NCBI GenBank assembly: GCA_011634665.1
Contig: WAEK01000017.1
Location: 1 to 64,000, forward strand
Direction: 5' to 3'
Length of the DNA: 64,000 nt
Source of the DNA: Mortierella sp. BCC40632
Lineage: Eukaryota; Mortierellomycota; Mortierellomycetes; Mortierellales; Mortierellaceae
Below, one piece after another: positions 54,248-64,000 of this stretch. The stretch's first letter is position 1, and the number at the start of each line of letters is the position of its first letter. The translations under genes were made by a program, and so were the position numbers. The notes under the pieces are model-generated. The model saw only the letters and a list, made by a program, of their open reading frames with translations, had not been told where the DNA came from and searched no databases.

Positions 54248-56641
54248 ATGACAAGAGTTCTTCCTGTAGGGAATTCGGCCCCGTACAACGACAGGGGATC
54301 CGAGGACCCGGAGACTATCGGTCTAATCTGTATGTTGTCTCTTTACATGAAATGACAACAGTGTTTATTTTGCCACTCGATGCTCTCTTTTTCTTTTTCT
54401 TTTTTGCCATTGGCTTTGTAGACGCATTCACTCTTCTGCTGATCCATCCTTCATTCTCCTGTCATTGTTATTAACTCTGAATGGTCTCTGTGTTGGCTTC
54501 ATCTCTCCCCTGTTCCTCTTGTTCTCCGCAGTGGTCTCATCATCGGACTCTGTGTCCCTGAAGCACCATGGTCTCCGGCCGCAACCCTCCCACTTTAACC
54601 TAGCCCTGACTCGAGTCGTCTCCCGGCCCATCGATATCACTCGCGCCACTGCTGCCTTCTCTCGAGACTGCTCTCTCGTTTTTGTGGCCTTGCTGGACAA
54701 TGCCACTACCTCCGAGGAAGACAGAGCCACGGACGACTTGATCTCCAGACAGGAGTGTGTTCTTGGCGCTGTTGCTGACACTTTTGGCCAGAATCTCTGG
54801 GCCCGGCCTCACAATGCGAATGCACTTGCTGCGGAAGAAGAGACACTCGGCTCGCAGCTTCTGCCGTCGACAGGGGCTCTGAACGTAGCCACAACAACTC
54901 CAAGGGTCGAGAAGGCGAAGCGACAGACATATGCTGGGCGTGTGCCATGCAAATCCGAGCTGCATTATATTGCAATCCCTGGAAAGCCAATCCTTCAGCC
55001 TGTGGTTTCTGTACACAATGTTCACACGCTGGTGGAGCCCATTCGGCTCAATCAAAGTGACTATACCCCCACTCTTGTCTCTTCGAGTGAAAGCACGACT
55101 CTCTCTCACGACACTGTCGACAAGGATGCAGCGAGTAATGTCCTACTTTCTACTATCCTGGACTCTCTCTATGTTGCTCGCCCATCTTTCGTCTCTCCAA
55201 TCGACGGCTTCCAGGTCATGAAAGACGTCTATCGTCTAGTAGAGCTGGCAAGTGAGCATGATTCGATGGATGACCAGTTAGAGAGTCACGTTCCAGCCTC
55301 AACAGGTCCTTCTGGGTCTAGTGGGCGTGCAGCTTCAACCAATGACGAGTCGCCTGCTTTCGACACGGACTCTATCGTGATGGGCGAGCGGGACCGGCAG
55401 TGCTGGGCAAGTGTTCGCCATGCAGTAGAAGTGATCGAGGAGGCTGTCAGGCGTTATGGGTAAGCGCTTTGTCCTTTCTCCCCATCTCCCGTTCCTCTTT
55501 CCATCTTGTGCTGTTCGATCTTTGGATAAGTTTTGTTTGTGAAAGATGGTTGCCTAGGGAGCATCAATAGATCCTCCATTTACTAACAAACAACACTTGG
55601 TCCGGCTGTTCTAGACCCAATGGGATATCCCTTTCGTTCAACGGAGGCAAGGACTGCACAGTGATTCTTCACCTCTTTGTAGCCGTGCTATACAGGATTT
55701 ATGGCACGGATAGGAATACTGTGACCACCACTGCTGCTTCTGCCTCTTCGCCCCTTACGACTTCAACAGATACCCTTCCTCAGCAGATTCCAAGCCTTCG
55801 GTCGATCCAGTCTATCTATGTCACTCATAGTAATCCGTTTGGTCAAGTGGAAAGCTTTGTGGATGATGAAATTAGGCGTTACAATCTTGACCTAGTTCGG
55901 ATACCGGGGCCAATGAAGAAGGCTCTTGAGGACTACAATGGACTAAAAGATGGCGCTGTTAAGGCAATTATGGTCGGCACTCGTCGCGATGATCCCCATG
56001 GAGGTATTAGCTCTTTCCTTTCCCTTTCTCTCTCTCTCTCTCTCTCTCTCACCAACTCATTCGCTCATTCGCTCTCTTTTCTTTGAGACTAACGAGGTTT
56101 GGTTGTTTCTTGCTCTTGGTCTGACACATTTTGTACCCATGTCCATTGTTGATAATCTTCAACTCTAGGTCCATTGAAACCATTCAGCCCATGCGACCCA
56201 TCCTGGCCACCTTTCATGCGCATCCACCCAATTTTGGACTGGACCTATCATGATGTCTGGACATTCCTTAGAGCCATTAATGTACCATACTGTGGACTCT
56301 ACGACTTGGGATACACATCCTTGGGAGGCAAGGATGACACTTTCCCAAACCCTCAACTGAGACGAATGAGCGTCGGACCTTTCTTTGATAGCGAGGTCAT
56401 TTCACAATTAGCTGAGCATCATTTCCACGATCAAGGTCGATTCAACACTGACTCAACGACGCCTACGACCTGTAATGCCTCACATGCTCACTCTCTGGCC
56501 GATCAAGAGAAGGAAGATCAACTTTTGGAACATTTGCATCAAGTTGACAAGACTCTTGATCGGATGGAAGAAGAATTTTTGTTTGGTCCGGCATGGAAAC
56601 TTTCTGGGGGAGAAAGCGAACGATGTGGCAGGGCAAAGTAA
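54248..56641 (+). CDS. FAD synthase (PAPS-reductase-like) with degenerate MoaB-like N-terminal domain
   Basis: Exons 54248-54329, 54532-55459, 55615-56003 and 56169-56641; the phases fit and give 623 residues. The C-terminal domain has [14 protein letters not shown] (nucleotide-binding PP-motif), [48 protein letters not shown] and [20 protein letters not shown], diagnostic for FMN adenylyltransferase, which makes FAD from FMN and ATP in the cytosol. The N-terminal part ([44 protein letters not shown]) follows the order of the MoaB/CinA-like domain of animal-type FAD synthases. However, its GDE and GGIGPT loops are replaced (SSSDS; ALLDNAT). A CT tract lies in the last intron. The start is inferred from phase. 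Confidence 0.8.
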
Positions 56642-56805
56642 AAAAGAAAAAAAGAAAAAGAAAAAAAAGAAAAAGGAAAAGAGGAAAAGGCCAATAAAGC
56701 ACTTTTTCAGAATATAATTCGATTGATTACAATCAGAACAATGGTAATTCTTAGGTTTTGTCTAATAGGGGGAGGGAAGTTTATTGTCTCTCTCTCTTTT
56801 TTTGT

Positions 56806-58001
56806 CTAGATAGGTTTTTCATGCTCAGCATCGATAGCAAGCCTGGACTCTAATAGCTTGGTAAGAATAATCCCTAGAGTAACCTCGGGGGCGAGAGTTT
56901 CCTTCATGACAACGCCAGGTTTCTGTTTCAACTTTTTGGCCTGGCGCTTGGAAATGTTGAGTCTTTTGACTTCCGCCTCGATCTCGTCCTCTCCAGGAAC
57001 AGGAATCAATGGGACGGGGCTGAGTGAGGGCACCTGAAGGTATCCATCGCACCGAGTCCAAAGGTGAGGACGGATGTCGGTTGCGTTGGGCCCGACCACG
57101 AGGATAGTCGGTCGATCGATCCATTCGTGGCCTTTCTCCATCGTAGGCAAGATACAGTTAAGATGGGCCTTCTTTTGCCTTTTCTCTGTGTTAGTGCCCA
57201 AGACGAGCCATCCATTCTCTTTGGAGCGCTATTTTTCGAGAAGAGAGAGAAGATACAAAAAAAAAAAAAAAAAAGGTTTTGGGCAAAGCATCAGTTAGAC
57301 AGCACAGCCACCAAAATCAACAAAATGAACATTTGGAGGTTCGAAAGATTGCTTACAGTCAAAAAATTGAACATGCTGCTAATTCCATAGACTCTCAGCA
57401 TCTCGAGCGCGCCCTGGCTCTCATCCGAGATCTTGCCCGTCAGCTTGGGACACCTTGAGGAAGAGTATACGATGTTGGTGATGCCAAACCGGTAAGCAGT
57501 AAATAGGATATTGCTCACCATCTCAGGATCCTCAATGTCATCCAATGCTAGCCACATAGGAGGAACCTTTGACTTTCGGCCCACAGTATCTGGTTCAACC
57601 TTTATGACTTTGTCATCACTTAAATGGAGCTGATACTCCTGAGTACTGGGGTCGACAGTCTCAAGGCATATGGCCTTGGGAAGGTGGAGAAAAGAGGTTT
57701 CAAGAGAGATATTACTCTATTAAAAATAAATAAATAAATAAATAGCCCAGCAACAGAGGGTTTGTGAGTGAATTTGGTCCGAGCTCTCTATCATAACACA
57801 GTAATAATATTAAAGCTCAAAACCCTTACCGTGGCTGGAGCCTCGTCATTGGATGGGACCATGTCCCTTTTAATGATCGGTACACCTGCTTCCTTAGCCA
57901 ATCGGATAATTGTCTTGAATCCCTGGGGCAATCTATTATCCAAGCAACAGGAAAAGAGAACGAAATTATCAGTCTCTGCCCATTCGTCTCCCCTCCATTT
58001 T

Positions 58002-58047
<46 letters not shown>

Positions 58048-59127
58048 ACAAATGATAATTGAATCTGCAAGAGCTTACTTGGATTGAGCGCCGTGTTGAA
58101 AGGGGGTATGGTACAGAGTGTAAAATACCCGCCCTTTGTTCCTGAGAGCTGCCATGATGGACTTTGGCGTAGTCAAATATTCTCGAGAGTCGAGTTTTTC
58201 TAGCTTGGAAGGACTGTCCGAGTCCTTGGATGTCCCTGTCAACCCTTTAGAATCTGAAAAAAGGGTGAGTGGTGCTGGAGGAGATAGTGGACCAGAAAGC
58301 TTTTCCTGCCAAGTCTGAGCTTCTCCGGAAGAGCGGTTGGCTGCTGAATTAGAGGTGCCATGCAAAGGACCGCTCCATAATGGATTTGCAATGCCTCCAA
58401 TGTATTGGTCGGATGTGTTGATGTTGAAGAATGATCCGACACCGGCTTTGGTAGGTGACCATGAGCTAAGTCCAGCTTCAGGAGTCAACCTTGCAAGAGT
58501 ATCCTTTGCTGAGGATGGATCATAGCGGGATCGCAATGGTGGAGGGAAAGAAGAAACGGAGGAGGACCGGAAGTTGGAAGACGGTTGGATAACAGAGTCT
58601 TGCAGCGATGAATTGAACTCTTGTGGTTCAATTGTCGGATGCGTAGTCCAGTCTAGAACAGTCCTGTAAGATCTCGACTCGGCCGTTGAAGATGAAGGGT
58701 TGCGTGGTCGACTCCATCCCGTATGCTGTGTTGATTGCGGATCAAATGAAGAAGACGAGGACGGCGTGACCCAGTTGGAGAAACGGATCGAATCCACAGG
58801 GTGGTCCGACTGCCGAACATCCCATAGCATATCCTCTGGTGATCGCCCCGGCCGTGATCTTTCAATGCCATTCCTATGTGCTGTGTTCTTGCTTCTGTAC
58901 TCGACCGCCTCTCTTGCCTTTGCCTTTGCCTCGACTGCAGCCTCAATGAGACTCAAGCGTCGAAGGCGCCGCTGCGACTTTGGGATATACATCTTGTCAG
59001 TCCTGGGCGAGGACGAAAAGTGTCGCCTGAGCTGGCGGGAAATGCATGGGAGGCAGGGAAGGGTAGATCCTGAGCGGGAGGAAATGATCCTGAGCGGCGC
59101 AAGAGATGTCGATCCCGGAGCGGCCAT
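56806..59127 (-). CDS. MRM1: MRM1-like mitochondrial SpoU/TrmH-type rRNA 2'-O-methyltransferase homologue
   Basis: Exons 59127-58079, 57932-57830, 57674-57357 and 57228-56806, all in phase, 630 residues. The start chosen gives a mitochondrial-type presequence (SRSGSTLPCLPCISRQLRRH, then FSSSPRT); an ATG at 59268 in frame is also possible. A Ser/Pro-rich linker follows, then the substrate-binding domain (SIMAALRNKGRVFYTLYHTP, KTIIRLAKEAGVPIIKRDMV). The SPOUT domain has WLALDDIEDPEMVSNILFTA (motif 1), TILVVGPNATDIRPHLWTRC (motif 2) and LAPEVTLGIILTKLLESRL (motif 3). The known role of the family is 2'-O-methylation of large mitochondrial rRNA. All three motifs deviate: the motif-1 Arg, the NEG of motif 2 and the SLN of motif 3 are missing. 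Confidence 0.75.
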
Positions 59128-60786
59128 CGCAAGGTGTAAGAGAATAACGTCTGCTTGCAGGATGATCCTGTACCTCTCCATCCCTGGTTGGATCTGGAGT
59201 TCCTCCCCATTCGGTGTGACCGTCTTTGGGAGTGAGATGAGCAGTGGACGAGCGAGAGATCTATCCACACAGGATGTTGCTGTGCCCCATTCTCACAAGA
59301 CCGCTCACCCCAAAGCTAGACTTGGCTTGACTTGGCTTGACTTGGTTTGGCCTGCCTAGGCTGGGCTAGGCTAGGTCGGACCAGGTCTGTACCCCCGTTG
59401 CAGGACAAGGCTATCTGTCCTGCTGGCCAATGCTCCTCACCACGCGAATCTTCAGTTGTCCTGGGTCGAGAGTGAGGGTGGGGGTGGGTGGGAAGAGGGG
59501 CCGGTGTGACAGGCGCTTCTGGACCAGGTAGGCAAGGACTCCTGCATCTCAGCTCGTCTACTGCTGTAGGAACGTTTCACCCGGGAAAAAAAAAGGGGCG
59601 CATGCTTCTTCTCTCTTTCACCCCATTCACGCTGCCCAGTCCTGCCTTACTACTCTTCATGGTCATCTTGTTCTCCTCCCACCCCCACCCCTTCCTTTCT
59701 CTATTCAACAAACATAACGGTTCCGCGTCTCCTTTTTTTCGCGTTTTTCTTTTTCTTTTCTCTCTCGCTTGCTTCCAACAGGGACCCTGTGCACTCTCTC
59801 TGTTTCTTCGCGTCTGTCTCTCTTATGCCTTTTCTTTTCTTTTCTTTTTCCCTCTTTCCTTCAATTCTTACCCCCGTAATGTCTGACCCGACCCTTGATG
59901 CGCGTCGACAAAGAATATTGGTGAAGCATAGGGGCCAGACACAGGGGCTAGCTGGAGACAAAGAGCAAACGTCAGAGATAGGAGGAGGAGAGGCTAGGAA
60001 GAAGGAGCCAATTGAAGGAGGATGCAACCTATCCACATCTGTTGTCCTGCGCCCATCTAAATTAGAGTATGGTCACTTCGATGCGTGCGTGTTCAATGAC
60101 TGAACTGGAGAAGGCTGGACTGGGTCTTGACCAAAGATATGAAGAACCAAGGTGCTGGCAGGACTAGAGGCGTGGCATAGCTGGATTCGACAACACTGGA
60201 CAGGTTGACACGTGCAGGACTGTGTAGGCCCAGGGCAACAAGGATCATCGTGCAGCGGGGACGCGGAAAGACCAAGTGGGCCATGGGTAGGGGTTTGTGT
60301 CTGTTTGTATGTGGTGTGAATGTGCAACTGCATGACAGTAGACTCTTCTTGAAGCCTAACAAAAGGGAAAAAAAAAAAAAAAAAAGGGCAGCTGCAGCGG
60401 GACGGGCAGGATGGACAGACAGGACGAGTAACAGAAGGCGAGGAAGGCGCGGCCCACAGACGCCAACAGCGGCAAGAGAGCGTCGTCGAGTCTCTGTCCA
60501 CTGCCCTGTGGTCGTGCATGTCGCCCAAGGCGGATGGGCCACCGCCTATAAATGCCGAGCCCAATGGGCGCAAGTAGCTCCCAATCTCGACTGCTCTCTT
60601 CTCTCTTTCACTCTCTCCTTCTCCACTCTCACTCTCTCTCTATTTCTCTCTCTCACACTCACTCTCTTTCTCTTTCTCTTTCTCTCCTCTCTCTCGTCAG
60701 TCCTTCCAGACATCCCGGCAACTCCCATCCCATTGCTTGACTGCTCCTCTTCCCCCTCCTCCACTTCTTCGCCTCCAATCGCACTC
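59128..60786. other. Intergenic: divergent promoters of MRM1-like gene and Ser/Pro-rich gene
   Basis: Contains a GACTTGGCTT tandem near 59320-59350, pyrimidine-rich stretches at 59600-59880 and a long CT-rich leader at 60590-60700 directly upstream of the next gene. No supported ORF. Confidence 0.45.
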
Positions 60787-61611
60787 ATGGCTGCCAGCAT
60801 CCTCGCCGCCGAATCCGAGTCGGCTCTTTTCACCACCATTGCTGCACCCGCCCCGACCCCTGAAGTTGATCTTTCGGTCGCAGAGCTCTCCCTGAGTCCC
60901 GAACCGACCCCAGAAGAGACCACCGCCATTGATACACCAACAGCCTCGAGCGAGCGGCCTTTGGACGAAAGCAATGGCACAGACAGCAGACAGGGCACAG
61001 ACATAGCCGAGATCTCGCACTCTGAAGTCAGGCCAACCCCTCTTGCTTCGTCCGCAGCATTATTGCCTCCACTCGAGTTGGACACACCCTCAGCCGAATC
61101 AAGCACATCCGAGCCATCTCCCCAGCCATCCCCATCCCGAATCTTGTCCTTTTCTGAAGGCGAGAGGGTTGAAGTGGACGTCGTGCCTGCAGCCGTGGTG
61201 ACAACCAATGGTTTGAATCCCATTACTGCCCGTGACGACAGTGTCTTCGGTAACAACAATAACAACAACAATTTCCATGACAGAGACCACAGCGACCACA
61301 GCAGGGAAGAGGCCGTCTCGCCCCCACCCCTATCGCCTACTTTGTCTGCATCCTCTTCCACCACGGCTGCATCCGAGTCATCGATCCCTTCATCGCCGTC
61401 GACAACAGTCAGCCCCCCACCAAGTCGACCATTGAGCCGACATGAACTCCAACGCAAGAGTAGCTTTTTCAACTCCAAGGAGATTACTATCAACTCGCAG
61501 CGATTCTCGTTCTCGGCATCCGAGTCGTTGCGACCCATTGCTGACCCTCGATTCAAGAATCGCTTCCAGAGTGTCCTTTCTCAGTGGCGAGCTCGTGAAG
61601 GCAACAACTGA
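60787..61611 (+). CDS. Ser/Pro/Thr-rich protein with conserved-looking C-terminus, unknown
   Basis: The ATG at 60787 (MAASILAAESESALFTTIAA) opens 274 codons after a long CT-rich leader. The frame stays open upstream to 60205, but composition changes sharply at this Met. Most of the protein is disordered: Pro-Thr-Glu and Ser runs, an Asn run (FGNNNNNNNF), Ser-Pro phosphorylation-type sites. The last 50 residues are different, basic and aromatic (RKSSFFNSKEITINSQRFSF, ADPRFKNRFQSVLSQWRARE), and may be a binding motif or small domain. No signal peptide. A regulatory or adaptor protein is plausible; family not recognised. Confidence 0.6.
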   Translation: MAASILAAESESALFTTIAAPAPTPEVDLSVAELSLSPEPTPEETTAIDTPTASSERPLDESNGTDSRQGTDIAEISHSEVRPTPLASSAALLPPLELDTPSAESSTSEPSPQPSPSRILSFSEGERVEVDVVPAAVVTTNGLNPITARDDSVFGNNNNNNNFHDRDHSDHSREEAVSPPPLSPTLSASSSTTAASESSIPSSPSTTVSPPPSRPLSRHELQRKSSFFNSKEITINSQRFSFSASESLRPIADPRFKNRFQSVLSQWRAREGNN

Positions 61612-62498
61612 GCCTGACTGTTTGCCCCTCTCCCTCTCTCTTTACTTGAAGGAACCGCTCACATCCCTGCTGGGCCTCTCTAGATGACGGACGGAAAAAA
61701 AGAGGCGGAGCGATAACTCTATCTCTTCACACACACACATACACTCTCTATTCTCACAAGAACTGCCTCGACTGACAAAGAGGTGGTGGTAACATACCAT
61801 GTTCATATTCCAAAAAAAAAAATGGGCAATTTTTTTTTTTTACTTTTGTACTTTTACGCATCGTCCTCACCCCCCTCTTTTATATCCTGATAAACAGACA
61901 AAGAAAAAAAAACGCAGTAGTTGTAGCTGTTATCTCTATATGATTCATTTGTTAGACTATAGTCAACTCTTTCTCTCTTTTCTTTTCTTTTCTTTTTTTC
62001 TTTTTTTAGTAATCTACATCTGACAGTTCACTGACATAAAATCACTGCCACTTTTATCATGATTGAAAAGAAAACCAGCCTCGGAGCTTTGTAGTTGTCA
62101 ATACTTTTTTTTTTTTTTTTTTTTTGTCATCTAACTTGTTCCTCTCTCTCTCTCTCTTTTTTTTTATACTCCTGACCCAAGGTGGTACGATGTGTTACGT
62201 TGACAGTCGTTGTATGAACTGGATCATTCACTCTTAGTGGTGCCCTCCACTCGATTGACTGGTCTGTGAGCATTTTTTTTTTTTTTTTACTTTGACTGCA
62301 TGCCAATGTGAGCACTTGTGCTCTCACTGGTATGTTCACCATCTGGGCTTTGGTCTCTTGTCGAACAGAGTGGGAAGGCGGCAAAGACATAGTGTTTTTT
62401 TTTTTTTTTTTTTTTTTTGTACATTTGTAGGTGTAGCTTATGGACGAATCGCGGAGCCAATAATCCACACACACCCTCTTTCTCACCTCTACTTCACA

Positions 62499-62538
<40 letters not shown>

Positions 62539-62775
62539 GCAAAAGGAGGACAGGAAAGAGGCGGGAATACTCTCCTATTGTATGACCCGTCTAATGGAGA
62601 GTTCGTATAAAGAGCTGGATATCCTTGCCAAAGCCAGACACAAATGTTCCATAACATAGTGAGAGTATAAGTGTGTAATATTGTACATCAGAGGTAGATA
62701 AAAAACAATAGAAAGTACACGAAAGGAAGCAATTAAAAAAAAAAAAATATGAAAAAGATATGAAAAAGCTATCCT
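61612..62775. other. Intergenic, 3' regions of convergent genes
   Basis: T tracts (61833-61842, 62105-62125, 62273-62289, 62395-62418), a GA tract at 62503-62535 and no supported gene. The two flanking genes converge here. Confidence 0.5.
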
Positions 62776-63999
62776 TTAAGCAGAGAGTGGGGGTGACGGT
62801 ACTCTGGTAGACGAAGATGATGGCGCGTTCCCTGAACCCTGGCTAATCTCGCCGCCCATGGCCATCATACCAATCTTGCCTCCTGCAGGTGAAATCGGGG
62901 TCGAGGGGCGATCTCGCTCAAGGGGTGACCGCATTCTTCCACCTCCAATGCTACTGTTGCTCACGCTGCTACTCGTCGAGATTCGGCCGTGGTGGTATGG
63001 AAACGTATGAGAGTGTGAGCTTGGGCGATGGTGCGGATGCGAAAAGGATGGTGCCAAGGGGCTAGGGTGAGGCGAATGATGATGAGGCGAGTGTGGTTGA
63101 TGGAAAGAGTACATCGGCTGATGCGTCAATGGACTTCCACTACCTCTGGCTGCCTCAATGACTGCACGAAGATCCACATTCTGGTCCTGGATCCGTCGCG
63201 ACTCTTCTTGAACCTTGGCGAGCTTCCGCTCCATTAACTCGACCTGCTCGGCCCACTTTCGTTGTTGCTCCTCATACGTCTGGACTATCTGCTGCTTCCT
63301 TTCTTCCTCATTCTCTTTTTCGTTATCTTCTTCCTTGTCTACCCCCTTTTCCTTTTCGGCTTCATCTTGCTTCACCAAAGCATCCAATCCTCCGAGGATC
63401 CTGCGCAACTTTGCATTCTCCCGCTCGAGTTCCTCCATCTTGAAGGCATTCTCCTGGTCTTGGAGATGCTGCATCGACAAGTGTCTCTCCAGCGAGCGAT
63501 TGGTTCGCGTCAACATCTCTTTCTCCTTCTCAATTCCCTCAAAGGCCTTTTCCATTCTGAACAACTTTTCTTCAAAGACTTCGTTCCGGAATATCTGTTC
63601 CTCAGCTCGTTCTTGCAAGACTCGCTCTCGAGCCTCAAAGCTTTCTCTTTCAGCCGAGGTCCTGTTTCCTTCAATCTTCTCCAACGCATCCTGTTGTACT
63701 TCTTGGAGTTGCTCAATCTCGTGCTGAAGGCGCTCCAGAGTATCGGCATGTTCAACGACCACTCGCTCCATCACCTCTTCATGATCGTGCTGAAGCTTCT
63801 CGAGTTCCTGTGCGTGCTGGCTCTCTAGCCGAACCATCTTGGAGCTCAATCGTTGGACCGTGTCCTGGAGCGCACTGTACTGGACCTCTTCCTGTTGAGA
63901 TCGCGCCGCAAAGGCCTCAACCTCACGCTCTAGCCGAAGTTTGGTATCCTCGCGTGACTGAATCTCAGCAGAGAGCTTCTGGACTTGATACTCGAGCTT
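62776..63999 (-). CDS. Coiled-coil protein, C-terminal part (cut by window edge)
   Basis: The frame is open from the right edge to the stop at 62776, so at least 407 residues are present and the start lies outside. From about 63999 to 63160 the protein is an almost unbroken heptad coiled coil, rich in Glu, Gln, Arg and Leu (SAEIQSREDTKLRLEREVEA, LERLQHEIEQLQEVQQDALE, LERENAKLRRILGGLDALVK), with an acidic break (EDNEKENEEER). The C-terminus is a His/Pro/Ser-rich tail (HSPHHHSPHPSPLAPSF) ending in Ser/Pro motifs. A scaffold, motor-adaptor or cytoskeletal protein is likely. No catalytic domain is visible in this part. Confidence 0.75.
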   Translation of the reverse strand, partial: KLEYQVQKLSAEIQSREDTKLRLEREVEAFAARSQQEEVQYSALQDTVQRLSSKMVRLESQHAQELEKLQHDHEEVMERVVVEHADTLERLQHEIEQLQEVQQDALEKIEGNRTSAERESFEARERVLQERAEEQIFRNEVFEEKLFRMEKAFEGIEKEKEMLTRTNRSLERHLSMQHLQDQENAFKMEELERENAKLRRILGGLDALVKQDEAEKEKGVDKEEDNEKENEEERKQQIVQTYEEQQRKWAEQVELMERKLAKVQEESRRIQDQNVDLRAVIEAARGSGSPLTHQPMYSFHQPHSPHHHSPHPSPLAPSFSHPHHRPSSHSHTFPYHHGRISTSSSVSNSSIGGGRMRSPLERDRPSTPISPAGGKIGMMAMGGEISQGSGNAPSSSSTRVPSPPLSA

Positions 64000-64000
64000 G

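Noticed and set aside
60093..61556. Minus-strand ORF of 336 codons opposite the Ser/Pro-rich protein
   Set aside because: A shadow of the CT- and CCN-rich sense frame; the sense frame has the leader, start context and conserved-looking C-terminus.
63215..63828. Plus-strand ORFs opposite the coiled-coil gene
   Set aside because: Antisense shadows of Glu/Leu-rich heptads giving Ser/Phe/Leu-rich translations.

Overview
The window is nuclear DNA of a fungus, most likely an early-diverging one (Mucoromycota in the broad sense, Mortierella-like). That placement is inference, from short GT-AG introns often containing long T tracts, DIRS-type retroelements, many small secreted proteins, a GPI-type chitin deacetylase, and relics of JmjC-like, XPG-like and PD-(D/E)XK-like families. 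No bacterial gene structure is present. LAYOUT: The first 45 kb is accessory sequence and the last 17 kb is ordinary housekeeping sequence. Positions 1-10851 are one giant inverted repeat: two arms of about 5.4 kb around a 47-base loop at 5391-5437, with the outer end of the left arm lying outside the window. Each arm holds the same spliced, frame-damaged gene, satellites and microsatellites. In the right arm this reading runs on past the palindrome into a Fanzor gene (Fanzor A, about 10.7-12.93 kb, plus strand), a eukaryotic TnpB-like RuvC nuclease. Fanzor A meets a MULE-type DDE transposase (12.88-14.89 kb, minus) tail to tail with overlapping ends. A SANT-like ORF (15.15-16.5 kb, minus) follows. 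Next are a decayed XPG/asteroid-like nuclease gene (16.6-18.3 kb, plus) and a second, 5'-truncated Fanzor (Fanzor B, 18.23-20.2 kb, minus), again tail to tail. From 20.5 to 33.7 kb small, mostly secreted proteins are scattered among relics (JmjC-like, PD-(D/E)XK-like, DIRS fragments, a fragment of the palindrome arm). Two near-complete DIRS elements follow. DIRS-1 (34.21-38.54 kb, plus) and DIRS-2 (39.65-44.02 kb, minus) each have inverted terminal repeats, an internal complementary region, a gag-like ORF, RT/RNase H and a tyrosine recombinase. DIRS-2 sits directly against a coding-less remnant of the same family. An 8-Cys secreted peptide with its own TATA box lies at 47.46 kb. HOUSEKEEPING PART: a GPI-type chitin deacetylase (48.95-50.47, minus), a YIP1 family membrane protein (52.42-53.64, minus), an FAD synthase with a degenerate MoaB-like N-terminal domain (54.25-56.64, plus), an MRM1-like mitochondrial rRNA methyltransferase homologue with degenerate motifs (56.81-59.13, minus), a Ser/Pro-rich protein (60.79-61.61, plus) and the end of a coiled-coil protein that runs off the right edge. 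The splice joins given for YIP1, FAD synthase, the methyltransferase and the deacetylase all keep frame. HOW IT FITS TOGETHER: the most notable feature is the clustering of RNA-guided-nuclease-type (Fanzor) genes with other mobile-element nucleases in convergent pairs, beside and partly inside a giant palindrome. Both Fanzor genes carry frame breaks, so they are either decaying or affected by read errors; the palindrome arms, which break at different places, allow that to be tested.
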